From contig CBFIJK010000012.1 in NCBI GenBank assembly GCA_965662745.1, positions 7,096 to 71,095 on the forward strand: DNA of 64,000 bases, written 5' to 3'. Source of the stretch: Anianibacter sp965662745 (GTDB lineage Bacteria; Pseudomonadota; Alphaproteobacteria; Rhodobacterales; Rhodobacteraceae). The position numbers and the translations under genes are program-made. This document shows, piece by piece, positions 57,745 through 64,000 of this stretch (positions are counted from its first letter, which is position 1; each line of letters starts with the position of its first letter). Below the pieces are notes generated by a model, which saw only the letters and a list, made by a program, of their open reading frames with translations, was not told the origin of the DNA and made no database searches.

Positions 57745-60047
57745 GGAATACTGACGAGTTCTGGGCGCTGGCGGGCAGCATCATCGAGATGATGCCGGAA
57801 GGGCTCGTTATCTTGCGACCGGACGCAACGCCTCGTGTGCAAAACGCCCGCTTTCGCAAGAGGGCAGATTGCCAGCCCATCCTGGACGCGCTGCACACGA
57901 AGCTGCAGGGCGATATCCGCCGCGCGCTGAGATCGAGCACACCGCTCCCCATGCGGATCCATGTCGAAGGTTCCAGCCACCGCGCAAGCGCATGGCGCTT
58001 GCCGCTGGCAGATCAGGCCGCTTCTGTGGTGGTCCGGCTCGACACAACGGAAGCGCCCGGTTCGTTCGAGGCCTTAAGTGCGCAGATCGTAAGGCTCGAG
58101 CGGCACATGGCCCGAGAGCGTGAGCAGAAGACGACGGCGCGACTGTTTTTCGAAGGCTCTTCGGACGGGATCGCCATTATAGAGCAGGGGGGGAAGATCC
58201 TCGACGCCAACAAAGCCTTTCTGGGTCTTCTGAACGACGGCCTTTCGGAAGTGCGCGGCAAGTCCCTGAGCGAGATCCTCGATCTGGACGCGCTGCACTG
58301 GCAAAACGGTGGCGGCCCGATCCCCAAGCACCCGTTCGAGGCGCAAGTGCGGTCCGGGGACACTGTGACCACTGTCGAGGTGACCACGACGGACGTCCGT
58401 CTTGACGATCAAACTCGGTTTGTTGTCGTTCTGCGCGACCTGTCTCGCACCGCCCGCTTCGAGGAAAGCCTTGACCGGATACAGATTCTTCAGCGCGCCT
58501 TCGAACAGGCGCGCGAGGCCGAGACAGCGAAAGAACGCTTTCTCAGCGTGGTGTCGCACGAATTGCGCACGCCGGTGAACGCCCTCGTCTCAGCCGCACA
58601 TCTGCTGCGGGAAGAGGAACATCTGACCGCGCGCCAGCTGGAACTGCTGGATGCGATCGACAGCGCTTCGTGCTCGGCGCTCGAGAGGGTCAATTCGATC
58701 CTTGGCTTCGCGCGGTTCGGGGCGGCGGAACACCGAAAGAAGCCCTTCGTTCCAGAGCACATCCTCGACAACATCGTCGGATACCATCGCCCGGCTGCGG
58801 AACGGCGCGGGCTTTCCCTGACGACAGACTTCCAAGGCCCCAAGGGCACGCAATATTTCGGCTCTGCCACTGCGGTTCATGTCATCTTGCAGAACCTCAT
58901 TTCGAACGCGCTCAAGGCCACCGAGCGCGGAGGGATCCGGGTTGAGATGGCAATCGAAGAGATCGGCGGCAGCGATCCGGCGATGATCTTGCGTCTTGGT
59001 GTCGAAGACACCGGATGCGGTATCCCCGCGCCGTTTCAGGCCCGCGTATTCGAAACTTTCAGCAGTGGAGTTATGGATGGCAATGTCTCGGAAGGGATCG
59101 GGCTGGGCCTGAGCATCGTTCAGAGGATGGTCGATGAAATGGGCGGTTCGATCGACCTCGACTCTGAAGAAGGCAGGGGAACGCGATTTGACGTCACTGT
59201 CCCGGTTGTCCGGGTTCCAGAGGCGCAGTCGGACGAAAACCTTGTCGTTCTGAAGACGCGACTGCGGCGCAATCACCCCGTCCGTCGAATCCTGGTCGTC
59301 GATGATCAAAAGATCAATCGCGAGCTTGCAAAGCGTCTGCTGAACCGGATGGGGTTCGAAGTCCAGCAAGCTGAGAATGGTCTTGAGGCGGTGAATGCCT
59401 GCGGCGGGTCGGCACCGCCCGACCTGATCTTGATGGACCTCAACATGCCGATCATGAACGGCATAGACGCGGCCCGTGTCATCCGCACCAAGGAAAACAT
59501 CCGCCAGCCCTCGATCATCGGCCTCACCGCGTTTCTCGATCCCGGTATCCGGGTTGAGATGATCGAGACCGGCATGGATGATGCTCTCGATAAACCGCTC
59601 GACACGGCCAAGCTGACAGCCCTTATCGAAGAAATTCACGGCCCGGCCAAGACGGCTTTGGTGAAATCCCCGGGCGAGCCAGAGGCGACGTCCGCGAAGG
59701 ATAGCTTTGTCGCCCTGATGGAAGACTTCCGCGACAAGGCGCTGGCCGACTTGGTCGAACGTCTCCCAGTGCTCGACGAGCTGCTCACGAAGCACGATTT
59801 CAAGGCTGCAGAAGACCTTGCCCATCGCCTTGCCGGCAGCACGCAATTGGCCGGCCTCGAGGACATGGGCGCCGCATTGCGCAACATCGAGGCGTGCCTG
59901 AAGGTGCGCGACCACACCGGGGCCTTACAGGAACGAGAGCGGCTGATGGCCGCCTTCGCGGCAAATGGCGATCTCAGCTGCCCATTGAGCGGCGGGAACG
60001 GCAGGGCCGGTCAAAGCCCGAACCAGCGCCCGCTTGAGGCGGACTAA
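57741..60047 (+). CDS. Soluble hybrid histidine kinase (PAS-HisKA-HATPase-REC-Hpt)
   Basis: The first candidate start is TTG 57741, overlapping the upstream stop (TTGA); an ATG at 57789 would give a slightly shorter protein. There is no membrane segment. A PAS domain (about 125-245: LFFEGSSDGIAIIEQGGKIL), HisKA H273 (FLSVVSHELRTPVNAL), HATPase motifs (EDTGCGIPAPFQARVF and GIGLGLSIVQRMVDEMGGSI), a receiver with D566 (DLILMDLNMPIMNGID) and an Hpt domain with H695 (LAHRLAGSTQLAGLED) make a full phosphorelay. Its input is probably the upstream 176-residue protein. Confidence 0.88.
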   Translation: MRNTDEFWALAGSIIEMMPEGLVILRPDATPRVQNARFRKRADCQPILDALHTKLQGDIRRALRSSTPLPMRIHVEGSSHRASAWRLPLADQAASVVVRLDTTEAPGSFEALSAQIVRLERHMAREREQKTTARLFFEGSSDGIAIIEQGGKILDANKAFLGLLNDGLSEVRGKSLSEILDLDALHWQNGGGPIPKHPFEAQVRSGDTVTTVEVTTTDVRLDDQTRFVVVLRDLSRTARFEESLDRIQILQRAFEQAREAETAKERFLSVVSHELRTPVNALVSAAHLLREEEHLTARQLELLDAIDSASCSALERVNSILGFARFGAAEHRKKPFVPEHILDNIVGYHRPAAERRGLSLTTDFQGPKGTQYFGSATAVHVILQNLISNALKATERGGIRVEMAIEEIGGSDPAMILRLGVEDTGCGIPAPFQARVFETFSSGVMDGNVSEGIGLGLSIVQRMVDEMGGSIDLDSEEGRGTRFDVTVPVVRVPEAQSDENLVVLKTRLRRNHPVRRILVVDDQKINRELAKRLLNRMGFEVQQAENGLEAVNACGGSAPPDLILMDLNMPIMNGIDAARVIRTKENIRQPSIIGLTAFLDPGIRVEMIETGMDDALDKPLDTAKLTALIEEIHGPAKTALVKSPGEPEATSAKDSFVALMEDFRDKALADLVERLPVLDELLTKHDFKAAEDLAHRLAGSTQLAGLEDMGAALRNIEACLKVRDHTGALQERERLMAAFAANGDLSCPLSGGNGRAGQSPNQRPLEAD

Positions 60048-60476
60048 GACTTGGGTTCGCGCAAAGCCCTCCGGTAAACTGACCCTGCTGTGATCACGGC
60101 CGCGCTCCGTCCTGCACCCGCCCGTAGCCGGAAACGCGATTATTCCCGTCAGTTCCCCGATGGTATTCTTACCCAGAAGTCTCGGCGATCGCGCATCGTG
60201 ACGGCCTGAAAGCCTCCGACACCAGTGGCCAGGGCACATGAAGTGCCGCACGCCATCACCTTGGCGCAATCGCACGCGGCGATTCTCGACCCGTTTTTCA
60301 AAATCCTGCCGCGCATATCGGACGCATGCTCTTGGAGTAGCTCCCAATGCCCGGCCTCCGTCTCTCCGTCCGGCAGACCGGTGTCCGTCAACGCGGCCTG
60401 CGCGGACGTTGCCGCTTTGGAAGCCTGTCGGGCTTTTCGGGTGCCTTGGGACTGCGGATAACCCGGTTGGGGTCCG
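60048..60476. other. Intergenic region between convergent genes
   Basis: No gene is supported; several short frames are open only because of high GC. I see no strong terminator hairpin and no repeat. Confidence 0.5.
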
Positions 60477-61742
60477 TCACACCACCAGATCGATGCCCTT
60501 TTCGCGCTCGATATATTCGCGCTGCTTGTCTGTGACGTAATCGCGCACGATGGGGGCGCCGTCGCGGTTGCGCGACAGCTGCATATGAAACACCATCTGG
60601 CTGCCAGTGCGGAACATCATCTCGGCGCTGATGAGATAAAACTCCCACATCCGCGCAAAGCGTTCATCGTACATCTCGACGACCTTGGCGCGGTTCGCGT
60701 CGAAGCGGTCGCACCAATGTTTCAGCGTCGTGGCATAATGCAGGCGCAGCACTTCGAGATCGGTGCACCACAGCTTGTTGCGTTCCGTCACTTCGAACAC
60801 CTCGGACAGGGCAGGGGAATAGGCGCCGGGGAAGATGTACTTGCGATACCAGGGGCTGGCGGTTCCGGGCGGGCTCATATGGCCGATGGAATGGATCACG
60901 GCGAGGCCGTCATCGGGCATCAGAGCGTTGAGCTGCTGGAAGAATTCGTCGTAATGATGCACACCCACATGCTCGAACATGCCGACCGAAACGATACGGT
61001 CGAACTGTTCGTCGACGTCGCGGTAATCGCGCAGCTCGAACCGGACGCGGTCGGCCAGCCCCATATCCGCGGCGCGCTTGCTGGCCAGCGCCTGCTGTTC
61101 TTCGCTCAGCGTGACGCCCAGAACCTCGACATCCTCAAGCTGGGCCAGATACAGCGCCAGATCGCCCCATCCGCAGCCGATATCGAGCACTTTCAGACCC
61201 GGTTTCAGGTCAAGCTTTGAGGCCAGAAGCCGCAGCTTGTTGCGCTGCGCCTGTTCCAGCGTCTCATCCGGCTCTCGGAAATAGGCACAGGAATAGAGCA
61301 TATTGGCGTCAAGGAAGAGCTTGTAGAAATCATTTCCCAGATCGTAGTGATGCGCGACGTTGCGCTGCGCTTCGCCCTTGCGGTTCGACTGCTGCAGCTT
61401 TCGCGTCAGGAACTTGATCCCGTAGAACAGCTTCTGCAGCTTGATCTCGCCGAGCGAATAGCGGTTGGCCGAGAACAGCGTCAGGAATTCGCGGATTGTC
61501 GAGCCCGGCTCCATCGTGATGCGCCCGTCCATATAGGCCTCGCCCGCGTGCAGTTCGGGGTTGAGGACAAGCTGGCGATACAGCTTCTTGTCGTGCAGCC
61601 GGATGGTGACGGGCTTGATGACCGCGCCGTCATTGGCGGTGGTGCCCTTGCCCTTGAACACATGCGGCTTTCCATCGGCGTCGATGATGGTCAGCTGTCC
61701 GGTCTTCACGAAGGCGGTCATCATGCGGTCAAGTGGGAACAC
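60477..61742 (-). CDS. cfa: Cyclopropane-fatty-acyl-phospholipid synthase-family methyltransferase
   Basis: The 421-residue product adds a methylene group from SAM to membrane lipid double bonds in this family. Seen: NVAHHYDLGNDFYKLFLDAN, MLYSCAYFREPDETLEQAQR, SAM motif VLDIGCGWGDLALYLAQ, GVTLSEEQQALASKRA and SVGMFEHVGVHHYDEFF. Length is usual for the family. Starts MFPLDRMM (61742) or the internal M are possible. It is transcribed alone, with a 137-base gap to the dioxygenase gene. Confidence 0.9.
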   Translation of the reverse strand: MFPLDRMMTAFVKTGQLTIIDADGKPHVFKGKGTTANDGAVIKPVTIRLHDKKLYRQLVLNPELHAGEAYMDGRITMEPGSTIREFLTLFSANRYSLGEIKLQKLFYGIKFLTRKLQQSNRKGEAQRNVAHHYDLGNDFYKLFLDANMLYSCAYFREPDETLEQAQRNKLRLLASKLDLKPGLKVLDIGCGWGDLALYLAQLEDVEVLGVTLSEEQQALASKRAADMGLADRVRFELRDYRDVDEQFDRIVSVGMFEHVGVHHYDEFFQQLNALMPDDGLAVIHSIGHMSPPGTASPWYRKYIFPGAYSPALSEVFEVTERNKLWCTDLEVLRLHYATTLKHWCDRFDANRAKVVEMYDERFARMWEFYLISAEMMFRTGSQMVFHMQLSRNRDGAPIVRDYVTDKQREYIEREKGIDLVV

Positions 61743-61879
61743 GGGCGGACACTCCAGGTCGGGTCACTAAAAACGCACGCCGAAAGGCGCGGCTTGCCAT
61801 GCTCTACACCGTTGCCGACGGGTTTTGAAGAACCGCCAAGGCACGCGCCGATCTGCAAGGCGCGTCCAAGGCGGGCTTT

Positions 61880-62761
61880 TCAGGCCTTCGCCAGCACGAA
61901 GTCGTGAACAACCTCGAAGAACGGCCCGTCAAATCCTTCTGCCTCGATGCGGCCCGCGTCATCTATCGGCTGGAACGTTGCCATGAGGCTTTCCTTCACA
62001 CCAAATACCGCGTCCGAATGGATGTAGGGATCGTCTGGATCGAAGATATGTGTGACGAGCGTCTCGAACCCGTCGGCCTCGATGATGTAATGCAGATGCG
62101 CCGGGCGATAGGGGTGACGGCCAAGCGCGCCCAAGAGTTTGCCGACCGGCCCGTCATCGGGAATCGGGTAGTATTTCGGCTTCACGCCCTTGAACCAGTA
62201 CTCGCCGTTCTCATTGGTGCGAAACACGCCGCGCAGGTTGAAATCGGGCTGTAGCCCCTTTTGCTGAACGTCGTAGAAACCCTCGTCATTGGCCTGCCAG
62301 ACGTCGATCCTGGCCCCCGCGATGGGCGTGCCCTCGATGTCGAGGATGCGGCCCTTGACCAGCATCGGCTCGCCCTTTTGATCGAGACAGATGTCATCGC
62401 CAAGCGCACGTTCCGGTGCGTCCTCGACATGGAAGGGCCCAAGGACGGTGGACTCCGACGCACCTGACGGTTTGCGGTTGTTGATCGCGTCGACCAGCAT
62501 CGACACGCCCGTGACGTCCGACAGCAGGATGTATTCCTGCCGCCATTCGTTGCAGATCTGACCCGTCTCGGTGAGGAACATGATCGCCTTCAGCCATTCC
62601 TCCTGCGTGGGCTCGATTTCCTTGACGGCGGCATGAATGTGCCGCGTCAGCACCTCCATCACCTCCTTGAGGCGCGCGTCTTCCGCTTTGGAATTGCGAG
62701 AAATGACAACCTCGGCCGAGTTCTCTTCGGTGAAATAGCCCTGTTCGGTGGCACTGGTCAT
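61880..62761 (-). CDS. Intradiol ring-cleavage dioxygenase, hydroxyquinol 1,2-dioxygenase type
   Basis: The start is ATG 62761 (MTSATEQGYFTEENSAEVVI), 293 residues. An N-terminal helical dimerisation domain precedes the beta-sandwich core. The four non-haem iron ligands are visible: Tyr in KYYPIPDDGPVG, Tyr in HPYRPAHLHYI, and the two His of HLH. VLGPFHVEDAPERALGDDIC is typical of hydroxyquinol/chlorocatechol dioxygenases. Co-directional with a phenol hydroxylase-like gene 10 bases upstream, it should open the ring of a hydroxylated aromatic. The exact substrate is not certain. Confidence 0.87.
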   Translation of the reverse strand: MTSATEQGYFTEENSAEVVISRNSKAEDARLKEVMEVLTRHIHAAVKEIEPTQEEWLKAIMFLTETGQICNEWRQEYILLSDVTGVSMLVDAINNRKPSGASESTVLGPFHVEDAPERALGDDICLDQKGEPMLVKGRILDIEGTPIAGARIDVWQANDEGFYDVQQKGLQPDFNLRGVFRTNENGEYWFKGVKPKYYPIPDDGPVGKLLGALGRHPYRPAHLHYIIEADGFETLVTHIFDPDDPYIHSDAVFGVKESLMATFQPIDDAGRIEAEGFDGPFFEVVHDFVLAKA

Positions 62762-62771
62762 GGCGCTGTCC

Positions 62772-64000
62772 TCATTCGGCGGCGGTGCGGGCGGCCTCGG
62801 CCGATCCCGGTTGCAGGATGGCGTCGAGGACGCGGCGAAGTTCGGCCTCGGGGTCATTCACCATCTCGACGGCACGGTAGGCGACGTGCTGGTCGGGCCG
62901 GGTCATGACGGCGCCGCTATCGCCGACCTCGCGCAAGCGCGCCCAGTCGCCCAGGTGATCCTCGATATCGCGGCGGGGGCCGATGATGTGGACATCAATC
63001 GTCACGCCCATGTCCTTGGCGACCTTCGCCGCAGCATCGGCCCAGCCCTCACCACCGATCCCGGTCAGGATCGTCCAGCGTCCCTTACCGCACAGGTCGA
63101 GCGTCGAGACTTTCTCGCCATTGGGACGATACAACCAGCAGTGCGGCAACCGCGCGCCGGGCCATGTGGTGGGCTGATAATGCAGTTCGGCATCTAGGGC
63201 GAAGCCCGGATCGGGTTGGCCGTCCTTGACCACCGCGCCGCTGTCATAGCGTTGGTTCATCTCGATGCCGTGGCAGTCGAATTCGTATTTCTTGAACTCG
63301 ATGGCTTGCCGCAGCGCCGCGCGCTGCGCTTCTGCCGCCGGACCTGTCTCACCGCGCTTGTCCATGTTTTCCTGCATGACCTCGGGGTCGGTGCTGTCGG
63401 TCAGGCCAAGCGCCTCGAAGATCGGGCCGAACTCGCCGATGGACTGGTTCGCGCGGGTGACGATTTGCTTGGCGATAGGCGCGCGTTCCTCGGAATAGCT
63501 GGTCAGCAGCCCCGGTCCCGCTGCGCCCTTCAGCACATGCGCAAGTTTCCAGGCAAGATTATAGGCGTCCTGGATCGAGGTGTTCGAACCAAGCCCGTTC
63601 GACGGCGGGTGCCGGTGCGCCGCATCCCCCATGATGAAGACGCGGTCCGTCTGCATATGGGTCGCGAACATGTTGTTCACGGTCCAGGTGTTAGCCGAAA
63701 TCAACTCGATCTCGAGATCGGGATCGCCGACAAGCTGGCGCGCGACCTCTGTGGCCATTTTCTCGTCCACCTCGGGCGTGGGTTCGTTGATGTCGTAGCC
63801 CCAAACGATCAGCCATTCGTTCCAGGGACGCACCATGCGGACCAGCCCCATGCCGATGCCGCCCACATTTGCGCCGGGCTGCATGACCCAATAGAGAACC
63901 GAAGGCCGGTGCGCGACAAAGCGCGACAGGTCGGCACGGAAGAGGATGTTCATCGACCCGCCAACGCCCATCTGCCCCTCGAAGGGCAGGTCGCAATTCT
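62772..64000 (-). CDS. FAD-dependent aromatic hydroxylase (2,4-dichlorophenol/phenol 6-monooxygenase type), N terminus outside window
   Basis: The frame is open to the last base, and the residues before the ATG at 63971 read NCDLPFEGQMGVGGSMNILF, so the gene continues beyond the window. The visible part, about 409 residues, includes the flavin-binding GDAAHRHPPSNGLGSNTSIQ, then DAYNLAWKLAHVLKGAAGPG and the C-terminal thioredoxin-like domain (RWTILTGIGGEGWADAAAKV). It resembles TfdB-type flavoprotein hydroxylases. Working with the downstream dioxygenase it would hydroxylate a phenol such as resorcinol before ring cleavage. Confidence 0.87.
   Translation of the reverse strand, partial: NCDLPFEGQMGVGGSMNILFRADLSRFVAHRPSVLYWVMQPGANVGGIGMGLVRMVRPWNEWLIVWGYDINEPTPEVDEKMATEVARQLVGDPDLEIELISANTWTVNNMFATHMQTDRVFIMGDAAHRHPPSNGLGSNTSIQDAYNLAWKLAHVLKGAAGPGLLTSYSEERAPIAKQIVTRANQSIGEFGPIFEALGLTDSTDPEVMQENMDKRGETGPAAEAQRAALRQAIEFKKYEFDCHGIEMNQRYDSGAVVKDGQPDPGFALDAELHYQPTTWPGARLPHCWLYRPNGEKVSTLDLCGKGRWTILTGIGGEGWADAAAKVAKDMGVTIDVHIIGPRRDIEDHLGDWARLREVGDSGAVMTRPDQHVAYRAVEMVNDPEAELRRVLDAILQPGSAEAARTAAE

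Noticed and set aside
1..64000. CRISPR arrays, tRNA or rRNA genes, riboswitches, attachment sites
   Set aside because: No regularly spaced repeats, no tRNA-like cloverleaf and no rRNA or riboswitch core were recognised by reading; a covariance-model search would be needed to exclude small RNAs.

Overview
The window is a high-GC alphaproteobacterial chromosome segment, most likely from a marine member of the Rhodobacterales. The basis is gene content and gene order; no rRNA or other taxonomic marker is present. About 44.6 kb (1-44642) is one large flagellar and chemotaxis island. It resembles the fla1-type system of Rhodobacter (Cereibacter) sphaeroides, whose closest relatives are gammaproteobacterial: a dedicated sigma-54 (rpoN), two sigma-54 activators (FleQ-like with a helix-turn-helix, FleT-like without one), FliA/FlgM late control, a PomAB-like stator and the H-ring proteins FlgP/FlgT.

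Layout: 1-4752 flgI(partial)-flgJ-flgK-flgL and fleQ-like (+). 4758-8369 motA-motB and fliD (-). 8585-11557 flagellin and rpoN (+). 11570-12974 two uncharacterised membrane-protein genes behind a sigma-54 site (-). 13139-13690 an unknown gene (+). 13697-20440 fliK-L-M-N-O-P-Q-R-flhB plus a 65-codon gene (-). 20497-27064 fleT-fliE-F-G-H-I-J (-). 27454-35168 a chemotaxis operon (unknown gene, cheA4-type kinase, cheR, cheB, cheW, cheY, cheA3-type phosphodonor) (+). 35250-36111 fliS, a fliT-like gene and a small membrane protein (+). 36084-36805 a FliL-like pair (-). 36945-37966 a nitrile-hydratase-leader-like gene plus a Sel1 gene (+). 37960-40923 flgP-flgT-flgA-flgM plus an unknown gene (-). 41085-44642 flhA, a degenerate flhF and fliA (+).

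The regulation can be read from the DNA. Seven sites have the sigma-54 GG-N10-GC layout, in front of motA, fleT-fliE, fliK, fliO, the 12974 unknown operon, flgP and flhA. Four sites have a TAAA/TTAA-N15-xxCGTT layout, in front of flagellin, fliD, flgM and fliS, which fits a FliA-dependent late class. The cascade inferred is FleQ/FleT plus RpoN for the basal body, export gate and motor, then FliA released from FlgM for filament genes. The chemotaxis operon splits CheA in two: one protein has dimerisation, kinase and CheW-like domains but no phosphorylatable His domain; the other has the His domain, a long linker and a CheW-like domain. The linker ends in what looks like a decayed kinase core.

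After 44.7 kb the content is signalling and accessory: a NarL-type regulator, a secreted molybdopterin-fold protein paired with a hybrid kinase, an RTX-repeat protein with a glycosidase-like head, a Tat-exported M15-like peptidase, a soluble PAS chemoreceptor interrupted by ten Ns, AT-rich gene-poor stretches, a second hybrid kinase coupled to a small sensor-like protein, a cyclopropane-fatty-acyl-phospholipid synthase-like gene, and the edge of an aromatic catabolic operon (hydroxyquinol-type dioxygenase plus a flavin phenol hydroxylase cut by the window end). No rRNA, tRNA, CRISPR array or complete insertion sequence was seen.
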